Below, piece after piece: positions 1 through 12,309 of a stretch of DNA of 64,000 bases. The translations under genes and the position numbers were made by a program. Origin of the DNA: Rhizopus arrhizus (Eukaryota > Mucoromycota > Mucoromycetes > Mucorales > Rhizopodaceae); the NCBI GenBank assembly GCA_024220505.1, contig JAKZZE010000016.1, positions 868,001 to 932,000 of the forward strand. The letters run 5' to 3'. Numbering within the stretch: position 1 is the stretch's first letter; every line of letters begins with the position of its first letter. The notes under the pieces were generated by a model. It searched no databases, was not told where the DNA came from, and worked only from the letters and a program-made list of their open reading frames with translations.

Positions 1-382
1 AACCCATTTAATCAAACTACGCCTTTATATAGAAAATGGAATTATTCAGGGACCGAAGTGAGCTCAAGGCCAACCTTAGTATTGAGCTTGAACAATATAA
101 ATATTATATATGAGTTTTAGGGAATATGTAATAAGTAATATTATGTATTCAGTACTTGTTATTTCTTATATAAGGTCTGAGTAATCTCATACGAATAATA
201 AGTATTTAATGAGGTAAATACGACAGCAAGGTTGCCCTAAATAAAGACGAAAGATATAGTACTAGCTCTCTGAGTCGCGCTTTTTTATTTGTAGTTTTAA
301 CTTTTTATAAAATATAATAAGAGCCACACGTTTGAGAGCGGTGTGAGCCAAAAGAAACAGAATGTAAGCGATTGAACATACT
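1..382. other. AT-rich stretch without a gene
   Basis: No supportable coding region is seen. The stretch probably includes the 3' untranslated part of the minus-strand LINE fragment that begins at 383. No poly-A or poly-T tail or target duplication could be recognised. Confidence 0.4.
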
Positions 383-552
383 AGTCAAGGTCGAGTCTGC
401 CCCTTTGGAGGGTGGCAAACTGCGACATAGCACTAGATATCAGTTGTTTATCAAGAAAAGAAAGGTCATCAATAGCAGATCTCCAATTAGCGCGCAAGAT
501 AACCGAGAGTACACAGCAGCTGAGTGTCCAGAGATCAGTGTTGTCAACAAAA
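383..552 (-). pseudogene. 3' end of a LINE ORF2 (relic)
   Basis: Read on the minus strand, the last about 40 codons before the stop at 383-385 contain LRANWRSAIDD followed by a short helical tail. This resembles the C-terminal ends of the other LINE ORF2 proteins here (LWRAHWRYIFD at 12.1 kb and LWRLHWKYIFED at 60.8 kb). Only this 3' stub remains. It joins the transposase remnant at 553 abruptly, so a 5'-truncated LINE probably inserted there. No target duplication was found. The assignment rests on this short similarity only. Confidence 0.45.
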
Positions 553-1013
553 GGATCTTACACTACCCTTTACTTTCAACCAGAGCAACTCAATCGGATT
601 GAGGAATGGCGCATGAGGAGGAGTGCATCCACATTTGTCTATTAGGTTAGTTATTTCACACTTCTTGTGAATAGCAGCATTGTCCATAAACAAATATCGT
701 CGTTTCGTATTATGTTTGTCCAGTGTATCTATAGCGCCGCCAATAAATTGTAGGAAATGCTCACTTCGAGTAACCTATACGAGCATTCGTGTTGATTACA
801 TAAGCTTCTTCATCATCTCTCTTTCTTTGCCTTCTTGTCAAATCCTTCTTCTGGACTGCTTTTGGCTTCCGTAAGGTTAATCAATAATGCCACGTTCACA
901 TATGGCTCCCAAATAGTGATGAAAATGCCCTTGTGTTGAGGGATTATCGTCTTCGCAGACTTACCGATCTTAGATCTACCATAATTTTGTTTTGTTATGG
1001 GTTCGGTAACCAT
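553..1013 (-). pseudogene. Tc1/mariner (IS630-type) transposase fragment, copy 1
   Basis: The minus strand encodes the C-terminal half of a DDE transposase. It carries the motif FMDNAAIHKK (second catalytic Asp) followed by PFLNPIELLW (the NPIE segment of Tc1/mariner and IS630 enzymes). Upstream, in another frame, is a part containing GRSKIGKSAKTIIPQHKG. The two parts are separated by a frameshift. The end is cut at 553 by LINE-derived sequence, so the product cannot be functional. It is nearly identical to the copy at 29041-29642, including the frameshift, so the frameshift predates the duplication. Confidence 0.75.
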
Positions 1014-1780
1014 GTGTATCGAATATTATTATGTAGTTTATCGTAGGAGGAAGATATGAAACTACTGCCATCGTGAGTGTCATGTATTGATAACACGAAC
1101 AAGTATATTTACGTTTTTCATATATAATATTTCAGCCTCTAGACTTGAATCATATATATGCCGTATATGATACTATTTTAAATACTGAGAATAACTCTTA
1201 CAGTGAAAGGTGATTTCGATTTATTATTATATTTTGCAATTTCCTTTAATTTGAATGGAGGCATCAAGAAGATAGTTGCATCAGAAAAATTATGATAAAG
1301 GTAACGACGAGATACTTGGGTTTTAACTTGAAGTTTGCGTATTAAACTTTTGGTATTTGCGTATAACGTACCTCTAAGTTTTGCCCACGTCTTCCTGTCA
1401 ATAAATATCGTGAGTTACTTTTAGCTTATGAAGTTTCTCAAGTTCTGTCTTTAAGGATTCAGATTCTGAAGGGTTCATTCAGTGAGGCCAATTTTTTTTA
1501 TAAAAAATCATTTATGATACCTGCTGAACGATGCATACGTTAATGCATACAAGCTTTATATATTTTATTATTATTTTTAGTTATTTTGAAGACAGCTATT
1601 CAAAACGATTCCATTCCAACTCATAAGGATTATTTGTTCTCAAAGCATCTGAATTGCTATACATATCTATGAGAGGTGCATTTGCCACCATTTCTATCGC
1701 CCGACATGTGGCTCAGTCAATAGCAGATGTTACTCTACTATTAACTTTTATACGGGAACGACGAAGTTTGATGCCGCTGA

Positions 1781-2060
1781 TTATACTACCCGACTTGCGA
1801 CTCTACCGGGAGGGGAGGTTAAACAAGTGCTTACACACTTGTTTGGGTTTGTTTGGTTACCATACTGCTTCCCCAACATGTAACCAATAGTGGGAGAAGA
1901 GTCAAGCTTCTGATATGCACAATCATGTGGACGATGTATACAGCAAAGCTTCTGTTTAAAGGAAAAAAATGAACCCCAATGAGAAGAAAGATACAAATAA
2001 GGATTCCAAATAAGGACTAGATGAGGGCCATTGGTGATCGAACAGGTACCATCAGGGTCT
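1781..2060 (-). pseudogene. Unrecognised transposon-borne ORF fragment, copy 1
   Basis: The minus strand reads in one frame through a Cys/His-containing segment (CCIHRPHDCAYQKLDSS) followed by TIGYMLGKQYGNQTNPNK. The same peptide is kept in copy 2 at about 27980-28266 with a few replacements. It lies in the same orientation as, and 5' to, the mariner transposase remnant. The Cys/His spacing might be a zinc-binding patch, but I recognise no family. Further codons after a stop (RKSGSIISSIKLRRSRIKVN) look like a decayed continuation. Confidence 0.3.
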
Positions 2061-2339
2061 AGAAAGGGACTAGATAGGAAACAATTAGATAATAGTCATG
2101 TAAGATTTGTTTGACCTAGTACTTTTACTAATGCAGCAAAATAAGAAGAAACGAACGCGTGTAGGTAGTAGCTCTATTTCATAAAGACCATAGGTTAAAG
2201 AAATGGATCAACTTGAGATATTAAGCTATAACTTACAGAATACCTAGTCAAAGAGACTTTAAGAGCAGTGTTATTCATCAATAGACCAGAAAGTATGACT
2301 TGTATGAGTGAGGTAAAGGGGTAAAGAAAGAAAATGAAA

Positions 2340-5300
2340 TAAAAAAATGCTTTTTGATTTTAAATTTCTTTTTTATAATGAGGAATGCGTACTATAGAGT
2401 GATTATTGCCTATCTTGTACCACATGATAGATACATTATTATTTTGAAACACTTTAGATTCATGTATAAATCGATGAGCAATAAGATTCCATTGTCATGC
2501 TTAGATACATGTTTAAATACAATCAGGATTTATACATCCTTCCTCCATTCCTAAATATATTCATGAAAAAACACGTAATATAAGAATAGGGGGATTGATA
2601 GGAAAAAGAGAGTTTATATGAAATAGGAAATAAATAAAGTATACGCTCCTTTGTTCTATTGGCTCACTGTCATACATAATGATACGCTCAAAACAAAACA
2701 AAGCCTTTAGTATACGACGATTCATAATTTATGACTTCAGAAGGATGATGGTGAATAGCTTTCCTTTGACTTGAAATCATAAAAGTAAAGGAATGCTTAT
2801 AAGCAAATATCTTGATGGACAAAAAGGGAAAGACTTGTTTAACCAGGAATGCGTGCATCTTCAAGCCTATAAATACTCATTCTAAAAAATTTCCTCTTTT
2901 TTTTTTTTTTTTTTTCCTTTTTTATTTACCTTTTTTTTTCACACCTTATTCACTTTCTCAAGCTATGGCTTATTAATATCATCATTAAAATATCTCTTGG
3001 TATACAAATTATATGCTCTGTATCTGGCTATTGTCTCTCTACTTTTGGTTTGTGCAAGGAAAAGGAGCCTACAAGCCTGTTCTATCATCGTCTTTCTTTT
3101 GTAAGTTAATCGTATTGGTTACAATCAGCTACTGAACATGCAAATCTATTATTTATCTAGTTTGGCTGATACTTCAAGTCTGTATTCATCACTATTGGCT
3201 TCCTTTTCCTTCTTTAACTTTTCTATATCATATCCATAAATGTATATCGCTCACAGCACCTTCAAACATTCAAGTACCGTGTTCTAGTCTTGTATTAATC
3301 CAAACTTCAAATGGTAGCTTACTTTATAGCATCTGAATTCTTTTTATTAACATCTATGATAATAGCTCAAGTGATGCTTATGGCTTTCTCTTTTTTTCTT
3401 TATGCTCCTGTCTCTGCTCCTGTCTCTGTTATGGTCTTCTTTGTATACTCAGACATTCTTTTCTTTTTCTGTAACAGTCTCTCTTTGATATGCTTTGGTT
3501 CTTTTTTCTCTTCATTTTCTAAAAAGAGAAAAGAAAAATCTCTTGTGGGTTACCAGAATGGACTGATGATCTGTTGGCTCACGTAAGCTCAGCCTCTTGA
3601 AATGTGAATCCGATACAGCCATGACCATGTGCGTCTGTATACGGAAAGGAGTGTCTCCTCCGGAATAGAGGGGATCTTCTGTTGATCGTTTCAACGCAGA
3701 CAGTGAATAGTCTTCAGTGAACAGAACTCTTTCGTAATTGTTGGATCATCCATTCCACTGATTTTTTTTTTTTCCCTTGAAGGAAGAGAAAGGAGAAAAA
3801 AGATCCAAGTATATATATATATATGTGCTTTCTTGCTGATGATACTCTTGTGAGGTACACACTTTTTATTTGCATTATGAAACACTAGTGTGGATATACT
3901 AACACTTTGATACAGATATTTAACTCCATGATCGCTTCATATTGCTTCTAATCATCTTTAACAAGTTGTTCTTGCTATGATCATGAATTGAAGCAAGAGA
4001 TCAAGGTGTCATCTTGTTCTTGTAAGTATCCTGTCTAAATTGACCTGCGATGAATAATCCATGTACGGTACCAAATCATATGCATGCAAATTGTTTCATC
4101 TTGCCTAATGTTTCTAATCCATTTATTTTATACAGTTTATTGACTTGGAACATTTTGCAAAGCATACAAGAGAAAATCAAAGAATTGATAATAGACAATA
4201 GACATGGTTTTGATCTACTTTTGAAAGTTTGGATATGTCATAAGATAACTAGCTTCCACTGGTTCCTCTATTTAACGATCTTTGCCGTTCTATTGGGTCT
4301 TTTATTTTTACCTTCTTTGTTGACTGCACCTGGTCCTAAAGTCATGAAGCCCATATCTCCTAATGTAAGCTCAATAATGAAATACTATCTCTAAATGAAC
4401 ATGCTTACCTTGAACTGATTTTTCACTCTGTCAAGATAGCCTATATGTCATTTAGTGTCTAATACATCTGTAGCTTCTTCTTATCCAGTACAGTAAGCTA
4501 TCATACAATATTCTCTTGGATCTTTCATGTTTTACTGACCAAGAGGATAATGTAGTAAGCATCAGTACACAGATATAGATGCTAATCATACTAATATCAT
4601 CTTGTAAACTGTCTTCCTTTGTCCTATTAAGCTATTGACTTGACAAAGATTACTGGACATGATGATTAGTCAAAAAAAAAAGAAGAAGAAAGATGAAAGA
4701 AAGAAGAAGAAAAAAGAAGAAAAAGGAATTCATCTTATAGAATCTATAGAAATGTACATCAAATTTGCATTGATAAGCCTGGTTATGTTTATAAGAAACA
4801 AAATGAAAAGAAAGAAAAGGAAAGAAAGAACAAGTAACAATGAAGCATGATCAATTTCCACAATGTGGATGATGATACATATCGGTTAGAAGACTATCTT
4901 TGTCTAGATGGACATTGACTAGTTTGTTATGAGCCAAGTTAGAATCGTCCCTTCTTTTTCTCTCTCTCTCTCTCTCTCTTTGTTTTATGAACGAGATGAT
5001 ATAGGACTACTGGTCTATAAAAACATAATAGAGCATCCAAACAAGTACAACGGCCACCCTTAATAGAAACAAAGGACATTAATTGGTCAATTGATATCGA
5101 TAATCATACGTTGACTGTAGATGGTACATGCTTAATACAAAATAGATAGCATATCCCATTGATCAAAATAGGGATAGTGTTATTTGGTATACAAATAAGC
5201 ATATAATAACATATATCCATTTGTAACGCTATATCTATGTCTGTATAAGCAAAGAGGATTGACACCAGTATTGCTAGCTATGGTGAACAATGTATCAAAG

Positions 5301-5565
5301 CAAAAAAAAAGAAAAAGAAAAAGAAAAAAAAGGAGGAGGTGAAATGAAACATCTTGTTTAAAGAAGTACGTTATCCTTCCTCTTGTTTAAGCCTAATATA
5401 AATAGAGAGCATCCTTTGAAACCTTTATATTTCTCTTATCTATTAGCTTTAAAAGAGAGTGTTTCAAAATAATAATGCATCTATTGTGTGGTACAAGATC
5501 GGCAGCAATCATTCAATTAAAAAAAAAAACGAAATGAAAATCAAACCCCAAGAAGAAAAAGAAAA
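2340..5565. repeat. Block with inverted ends inside the duplicated segment
   Basis: The sequence at about 2395-2455 is repeated in inverted orientation at about 5458-5512, with roughly 90% identity by eye. The 3.2-kb block is therefore bounded by inverted arms. In copy 2 the right arm has been replaced by an A-tract, but an inverted 270-bp arm follows it. I see no convincing gene inside. It holds a (CT)n run near 4960-4980, A/G-rich runs near 4670-4730 and 5300-5335, and a 12-bp tandem repeat near 3404-3428. Confidence 0.55.
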
Positions 5566-5590
5566 AAAGGTATAAATAAAGACAATGAAG

Positions 5591-5837
5591 TGTTTTAAGT
5601 ATAAAAAAATAGGACAAAGAAGAATTAACGAGACCGAACAATAGTTCTAAAGTCGAATACCTTTATTAAAGAAGGATTTCAAGGCTATTTATATTAGTTG
5701 AGCAAGACCTGAGATTAGATGACAAAAAATAGTTACGACCGATATGATTTGACATGTATAAGAAAAACTATAAACTGATGTTAATAATCAACTGTTGAGA
5801 TACAGACTGAAACATATTATTCAGGGCAGTTACTAAT
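5591..5837. other. Spacer between two transposon blocks
   Basis: No gene, RNA or repeat is recognised in this short AT-rich stretch. Confidence 0.4.
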
Positions 5838-5925
5838 TATCAGGATATATTCTTATTCAAACTCATTTGTAAAGATTTAGTCCAGAATGATAAGACTGTA
5901 TCTTATTGATATGTCAAAACATGAC
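5838..5925 (+). repeat. Left terminal inverted repeat of the 5.8-13.0 kb element
   Basis: It pairs with 12914-13000 over about 85 bp; the shared inner boundary is at CATGACA. Confidence 0.75.
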
Positions 5926-7061
5926 AGTTTGATCTGTAAAGGCAAAAGTGTAATTTAAAAAGTAAAAGCGTCCAGGCCAGAATCAATACAAGTATTGAAC
6001 CAATATATTGGAATTGATATTGGGAAATGTTATCTCTATGGCCGTCTCTGTGGCCGTTTCTGGGCAAGTAATCTTTTTCAAGCTCAGCTGTATATCTGTC
6101 TCTGTGTCAACCTCAGTTATGTATGTTGGTCTTCTCCACAACTTTTATATAATTGTCATATGGTCATAATAACTAGAGAGCAGGTACTCTGCATGCTTCA
6201 TTGTGCACCCTATAATAACGAAAATGCCAAAAAGTATGCTCAGATGGTTGATAATCTAGAAAATTTAGAAATCTGTTATATGGAAAATCCGATGGAACCG
6301 ATTTTAACGTCTTTGAAAATGATAGAGGTCAATCCTTCGAAGTACCATACTTACCTTTCTGTTGCAAACAATGCAGGAAAAAAATTCGACTTAAATTTGT
6401 CTATTTAAATTGGAGTTGTAGAAAGTTTCTCTTAAATTCAAATAGTAGAAGAAACGAGTAATTTTATTATTAATTTTGAATAAATTTCTTTGATCTTTGA
6501 AGCGATTTGCTCCTACAATCAAAGTTTTTAAATGTTTGTGAATTAGCCAATAACTTTTCACTTTCATAAATAACCACCCTATTAGTAAATGGCAAGGTGT
6601 CTATAATTATTTTGCAAAGGCTTGGATTGGCACTAGTTACAAATATTAGATTTTTTTTAAAGACCTTGATTTTATTTCATGTGTTATACTTTACCGAACA
6701 AAGTCTCTCAAATCTTCTGTATTTGTTGATAAACCAGCATGATCTATAGCCACGAGGCACACCTTTTTTTGGGTATTAACAAATTATAACATGTCTACAA
6801 AGAGGTTATTATCCTTGAGTTTGAAACAACTTTAAATTATTTTACCTCCTGTATCACCATCAGCCTGTAACTTTGCTATTATTTCTTCTTGTTGTATTTG
6901 ATCACGCTCATGGATACAGTCGTTAGCTTTGTAACTATATGAGACGAAAACATGATCTACTAGTGACCTTGATTTTAATCTATTACACATTTGACGCAAC
7001 AAGTTCACCCTAACTTCTTCTTTTTCCGACCCATTTGATTTGCGTGCATAGCCAATTATAC

Positions 7062-7075
7062 AAAAGTTTTGTTCT
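7062..7075 (+). repeat. Target-site duplication (left) of LINE at 7076
   Basis: AAAAGTTTTGTTCT is repeated at 12296-12309 directly after the LINE poly-A tail. The four As are ambiguous with the tail. Confidence 0.85.
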
Positions 7076-7076
7076 C

Positions 7077-8432
7077 ATGGTTCTTTCCGCCAAAAATAAT
7101 TTTGACCAATTTGGTGGCTTATCTAAGTCACCTCACTCAACATCAACATCTCAAACATCTCCTAATCAGCGATCTTGGGTACAAGTGGTAACCAAAAATC
7201 GTAAATCACTCTTACATGCTACGAGAACAAATATTCCAGCTGATGTTCCCGGATCTACAACAGTTGACAAGAACAATTTAACCATCATCAAAACCAGTAT
7301 TTGGCGCCCGGGTCATGGACCAGGCAGTGTATTCATTGATATGACCGGACGCAAAGAAACCAAACTTGAGTTCTTACGTTTAGTTGCCCAGCAATACCCC
7401 TCTCGAATGGGAGTCCTTACGCAGCAATTTGGATCTATGAAATTTGCTGAGATTAATTTCGAGCCGACAGATAATGCCTTGACCGATTTTCTTGCAAATG
7501 GTATTAAGTTTAGTGATAACTCGATCGTGCTACCTTGTCGTGCTCTTGACAGCCAAATGAAGGTAGTCCGTCTCCGTCTGTCGAATTTACCTTTTTTGAA
7601 TGAGAGCACCTTATTAGCTGGACTGCAAAAGAGTTTACAGAGATACGGGGACATCCTTGATGTTGGGATTCTTTTAGAGCCGACTACAGGGACCTATATG
7701 TGCACCGGCTATGCTACCCTTAATATAGCCTCTGAGACTAAGAATTTTAAGGATTTAACTCATCTCATTCCTTGGGATGAAATGGAGGACTTTGGTTTCT
7801 ATGCTGTATGGAACCAGATGCCTCATTACTGCCGTTACTGCCACGAAGAGGGCCATGTCGTGGTCAACTGTCCTAAGCGACGAGCTCGCTATACTTGCTG
7901 GAATTGTGGTGTAGATGGCCATATGGCAGCCTCCTGTACTCGAGATAAGCCTTCTAAGCGCGCTCGTAAACAAACGGAAACTGTTACGGTTAATCCTACA
8001 GTTGTCGAACAAAACCCTCTCCTACCAGCTAATCAGGAACTGCCTACGAACTCAGATTCCATAGATACTGCGAAACCATCCGAGACCGAAATAAAGGATC
8101 AACCGGAAAATGGTAACCAAGAATCAATCGATGAAGCATCCTCTCTTATTCCCAAAGTAGTGCTCACAATGCCTCCACAGCCCGTTACCTCCAACATCAA
8201 AGCTTCACCTAGCAAGAAATCATCAAAGGTTGGTAGGATACATCCTGGGCACAAGCCATACGAACGTCCGGTCACTCGATCTCAGTCAGTTCCTTCTCAA
8301 GTAACACCTTCTGAATCATCGCACAATATGCAACTTGATCAACACGACGCCGCCATTACAGATGCCACTGCAGATTCCTCCTCATTCGACAGCCATACGG
8401 ATGATGGACACTCCCTTACTATACTTTATTAA
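7077..8432 (+). CDS. LINE 1 ORF1, gag-like zinc-knuckle RNA-binding protein
   Basis: The start is the ATG at 7077, directly behind the target duplication (an in-frame TTG lies further upstream), giving 451 aa. Two CCHC zinc knuckles sit around residues 255-290 (CRYCHEEGHVVVNC and CWNCGVDGHMAASC), followed by a basic stretch and a Pro/Ser/Thr-rich C-terminal tail. The N-terminal half has no motif I can name. Proteins of this kind bind the LINE RNA to form the retrotransposition particle. The frame is intact. ORF2 starts just downstream in the same transcript. Confidence 0.85.
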   Translation: MVLSAKNNFDQFGGLSKSPHSTSTSQTSPNQRSWVQVVTKNRKSLLHATRTNIPADVPGSTTVDKNNLTIIKTSIWRPGHGPGSVFIDMTGRKETKLEFLRLVAQQYPSRMGVLTQQFGSMKFAEINFEPTDNALTDFLANGIKFSDNSIVLPCRALDSQMKVVRLRLSNLPFLNESTLLAGLQKSLQRYGDILDVGILLEPTTGTYMCTGYATLNIASETKNFKDLTHLIPWDEMEDFGFYAVWNQMPHYCRYCHEEGHVVVNCPKRRARYTCWNCGVDGHMAASCTRDKPSKRARKQTETVTVNPTVVEQNPLLPANQELPTNSDSIDTAKPSETEIKDQPENGNQESIDEASSLIPKVVLTMPPQPVTSNIKASPSKKSSKVGRIHPGHKPYERPVTRSQSVPSQVTPSESSHNMQLDQHDAAITDATADSSSFDSHTDDGHSLTILY

Positions 8433-8433
8433 T

Positions 8434-11400
8434 ATGAGTAATAAGTCTCAACACTTATGACTACGTATTGCTTCACTAAACTGCAATAGTTTAGTGAAGT
8501 CCAACAATACCAACAAACAATCAAAATTTATAAGATACTTACGTTCCTTAAACTTCGATATTATGACTTTTCAAGAAACTCATGTTTCTGATAATATACT
8601 TTCTTTGATCAATACACAATTCCAGGCTCAACACTCCTTATGGTCTCGACATTGTGGTATTGTCTCGTTCAGTCCTTCCTTCGTATTCTCAATCAATTTG
8701 ACACCCGAGAACGATAGAACTATACTCACAAAGGTTACACATCCTCACAACGCCTTTGCTCCTTTCTATGTTCTTGTTATATATGCTCCAGCCACCTCTG
8801 GTCAACACCGTTCACAGTTCTTTGATCAGCTATTTGACCTCTTACATTCACCGACTCTGGATATTAACTTCGACCGTCTTGTTATTACTGGAGATTTTAA
8901 CTATTCATACCAACGTTCTCACCTGTCTTCCCAAACTTCTCTACAATGGGTTTCATTTTTAGATGATCATTTTTACAACGCATTACAGAAGGATGACCTA
9001 CACGAGCTACCTACATTCCGACGCAATGACCATATATGTTCTACTATCGATTATATATTCGTTAGTCAGTCTTGGTGCTCTAAGGTCACAGAAAGTAACA
9101 TACACAAATTGGATGCCTCCTGGTCAGATCATTCACTTCTGTCGATTACTTGTTGTATCGGTTCCTCCCCTTCTGGTCCCGGCCTTTGGCGTGGAAACCC
9201 CCTTCTCGCTCGAAACCCCGCTTACCAACAATATCTTCGCCAACATCTAGAAGATATTATACCCAAGTTACCTTCTGAATGGTCTCCTGCAAAATCATGG
9301 GATCACATTAAACTTCAAGTTAAACAGCTCACACGCACTTTCGCAGTAGATTACACTAATTGGCGTACAAAAACCATCCGCAAACTACAAAGCAATCGAA
9401 ATAAATTTTTGCGCAGTAAACCACCATTAGCTATTCGCTTACATCAATTGCCTATTTTCGATCAACAAATTGCATCATTACAACAAGAACTTACTGATAT
9501 CCTGGCTCTCAAAGCTAGTGTTCGCTGGCAGGAAGCAGGTGAAACTTCGATCAAGTATCTAAAAAGTATATATCGTAAACGTACAGTTGAACAACATATT
9601 ACCACCTTACGATCTGACGACAATGAAGATCCGGTCGAAGGTATTGATCAACTACTCCCCATCACCCAACAGTTTTACCAATCCTTGTATGATGCGGACC
9701 CTGTCGATGATCTTCAGCTCGATTCCTATCTCCAAGGTATTTCAGATCTACCCCAAGTGACCTCTGCCCATTGTGATGTTCTTATGGTGCCAATCACTAT
9801 TGACGAGATCATTCAAGAAACAGCACGCGTGCAAAATAAAATCAGCAGCCCAGGGGAAGATGGTCTTGGCTACGCCTTTCTGTACCAACTATTTCGCTAC
9901 CCTCCTCTACAGGAATTGGTTTTAAAGGTATATAATCAAGCACATAACTCCAGTATCTTTCCACATTCATGGCAAGAATTACGGGTAAGGCTGTTGGCAA
10001 AAAAGGGTGATTTAACGAATCTAAAAAATTGGCGACCTATCTCACTAATCAACTGTGATGCCAAAATTTATACCAGAGTTATCAACTCACGATTGCGGCA
10101 GGTAATACCATCCCTGATCAATCGATGTCAAACTGGGTTTATGCCGAATCGCTTTATCGCGGAAAATGGTCTCGTGCTTAATATTGTAATGGAACATGCT
10201 CGTAAGGACAATCGTCAGGAAATTGCTCTCCTTTTGGATCAAGAAAAAGCCTACGATCGGGTACACCCCTCTTACTTACGCTCAGTGCTACTAAAGTTCG
10301 GGTTCCCAACGGTACTTGTGAACTCTTTGATTGGGCTATTTTTTGGTAACCGGGTCCGGGTCAACATCAACGGACATCTCACCGAAGAAGTAACCCAATC
10401 CCGCGGCCTCCGTCAAGGGGATCCGCTGTCGCCTCTTCTGTTTAATCTCGCACTAGAACCATTCCTAAGACATGTTTTACAAGACACTTCTTTGTTTGGA
10501 TTCTCATTCCTTCCATTGCCAGCCGATCCAAATCCTCCTCCTGCTCTTAAAGTACTTGCTTATGCTGATGATGTTTGTGTCTTTCTATCTTCACCTGCAG
10601 ATTTCCTACGTCTTCAACATCATCTACAGACCTACGGGCAAGTATCCAACGCTAAAGTCAACCTTTCAAAAACTGAAGCAATTTTTCTCAATGGAAAGAG
10701 TTCCAGCCAATGGCAGCAACTTCTTACACAGCACCAGATCCTCACATGGCATGATCATACTAAATCACAGCCTCTCCGCTATCTTGGATTTCCGGTTATT
10801 CAATCTATTGCTCAGCGAAGATATGTAGAAGACCATCTGTTACAAAATATCAAAACCCAATGCTCAATCTATTCTCAACGGCATCTCTCTCTTAGAGGCC
10901 GTGTGACTGTGACTAACACTCTACTGCTATCTAAATTGTGGTATTCCTTGAGAGTTATCTCACTGCCAAAATCCTTCTTTTGCCAGATTCGATCAACGAT
11001 ATATCAATTTATCTCGAAAGGCATCAAACCTGGTTTTCGATATGCTTTGTTTTGTCAACCGTTATCCAAGGGCGGGTTGGGTTTGTTAGACCCTCTTATC
11101 CAACACCGTAGCTTACAAGTCCGATGGCTCCGTTTGCTGTTTACTGATGACTTTCAGAGCTCCTGTAGTCAAGTATATTTGAAGGATTTTATACGACGGT
11201 TCCACTCCTCGGGTACTTCCTCCTTATTGTCTTGTTTCTTTCCAGCTCTTCGTTCAACAACAGATGTGTCTTTTGGTTCTTTTATCCCTGCACTTTATAC
11301 CACTATGGATTCTTTTCTGAGTAATGGCATGTCTGAAGTTCAATGCAATCCATCCACTCTGTTATGCCTACCCATTTGCTCGCTTTTCTCGGAAATCCCT

Positions 11401-12195
11401 GATGGTCATTGGTTACGAAGTCCTCACCGCTTCAAATCACAGGCAAGACACTATTTTACATACGATCAGTCACTCCAAAGGATACGGCCTATGTTGGCGT
11501 CAGACTCACCACCTCATCCTCGATTATCAGCCCGATTACTACGAGATCTACAAAATCGTACCGTCAAACTGAATGAGATGACTTGGCAGGTCATATTGAA
11601 TACATCTACTGAGCCAGGTAGTGTGACAGACTATCCTTTTGTCACATGGCTCACAAGATCATTGGAATGGGTTTCTTTTTGTCCTCGAGTATACCGTCAG
11701 ACTCAGCTCGATTCTATACTTCCTTGTCCGGCTCCTACCATACCGCCTGATGGTTGGTTGCGTTTCTGGAACCTCACTATTCTGCCTGAAGCAAGATCGT
11801 TCTCTTTTCGCTTCATCCACGGAAAATTGCATAGTCAATCATCTGTAGCCCGTTTCAATCCTGATGTCAGTGCTACATGCAAGTTCTGCAATGTACCTTC
11901 CGAGGATATATCTCATCTTCTCGTGGAATGTCCTCATAAATGGTCCATTTGGCAAGAAGCTCTGTCTCGTTTTGCACCTCATCTCGAGTTTCAATCAACT
12001 GATATCCTTAACCTTTTATTGCATCACACGCGCTTCGATTATATTGACAACACAACTCTGCTTCGTCTTAGTTATTATATCCTTTTATTTTTATGGCGTG
12101 CACATTGGCGATACATCTTTGATAATGTTCCTCTCTTACCTGAACGTATTGTCACAACAGCTTTTGAAAAAATTGGGATGCTCAGTCTTCACTAA
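8434..12195 (+). pseudogene. LINE 1 ORF2, endonuclease/reverse transcriptase with an in-frame stop
   Basis: The only ATG in frame upstream of the endonuclease is at 8434, but a TGA at 8458-8460 interrupts eight codons later. After it the frame is open for 1244 codons. It starts LRIASLNCNSL, the first strand of an apurinic-type endonuclease, with QETH, ITGDFNY and SWSDHSLL as later catalytic segments. Reverse transcriptase motifs follow, including QTGFMPNR and YADDVCVF near 10561. A C-terminal Cys/His segment (CKFCNVPSEDISHLLVEC) matches the zf-RVT type. The protein would nick target DNA and copy its own RNA. Recoding or an internal start would be needed for translation; otherwise it is dead by one substitution. 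Confidence 0.8.
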
Positions 12196-12295
12196 AAGTA
12201 CACCACTCAATACGACGTGTGACTTATTTTAACCTTTTTTTATTTTATAATTGTTTATTCAATAAAAGAAATTTAATATCTACAAAAAAAAAAAA

Positions 12296-12309
12296 AAAAG
12301 TTTTGTTCT
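12296..12309 (+). repeat. Target-site duplication (right) of LINE 1
   Basis: Second copy of AAAAGTTTTGTTCT, directly after the A-tail. Confidence 0.85.

Larger units (their letters stand above)
553..5590. repeat. Segmental duplication, copy 1
   Basis: Two joined parts match copy 2 at 24387-29497. Positions 2069-5590 match 24387-27702 directly. Positions 553-2340 match 27707-29497 as reverse complement. About 270 bp (2069-2340) therefore occurs once here and twice, in opposite orientations, in copy 2. Differences are scattered substitutions and low-complexity length changes, which suggests a recent event. Apart from transposase remnants no real gene is recognised; the open frames at 3311-3586 and 4050-4394 are changed or interrupted in the other copy. 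Confidence 0.8.
7076..12299 (+). mobile_element. LINE retrotransposon 1 (two ORFs, poly-A)
   Basis: A non-LTR element about 5.2 kb long. It has a gag-like ORF1, an endonuclease/reverse transcriptase ORF2, an AATAAA-like signal near 12261, an A-tail at 12283-12299 and a 10-14 bp target duplication. The 5' end lies one base before the ORF1 start codon, so a 5' untranslated region is essentially absent. The insertion is inside an exon of the serine-recombinase-like pseudogene, in opposite orientation to it. The clean target duplication points to a fairly recent insertion. Confidence 0.9.

Noticed and set aside
3311..3586. Hydrophobic open frame in duplicated segment copy 1
   Set aside because: The tandem repeat and the reading frame change between the two copies, and there is no motif; more likely low-complexity sequence.
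4050..4394. 114-aa open frame with a membrane-like stretch
   Set aside because: In copy 2 the frame stops early at 26553, so it is not conserved even between recent duplicates.
5995..6408. Open frame starting YIGIDIGK, reminiscent of an RNase H-fold start
   Set aside because: It begins with TTG rather than ATG, has no further motif, and lies just beyond the 3' end of the better supported minus-strand recombinase-like gene inside the same element.
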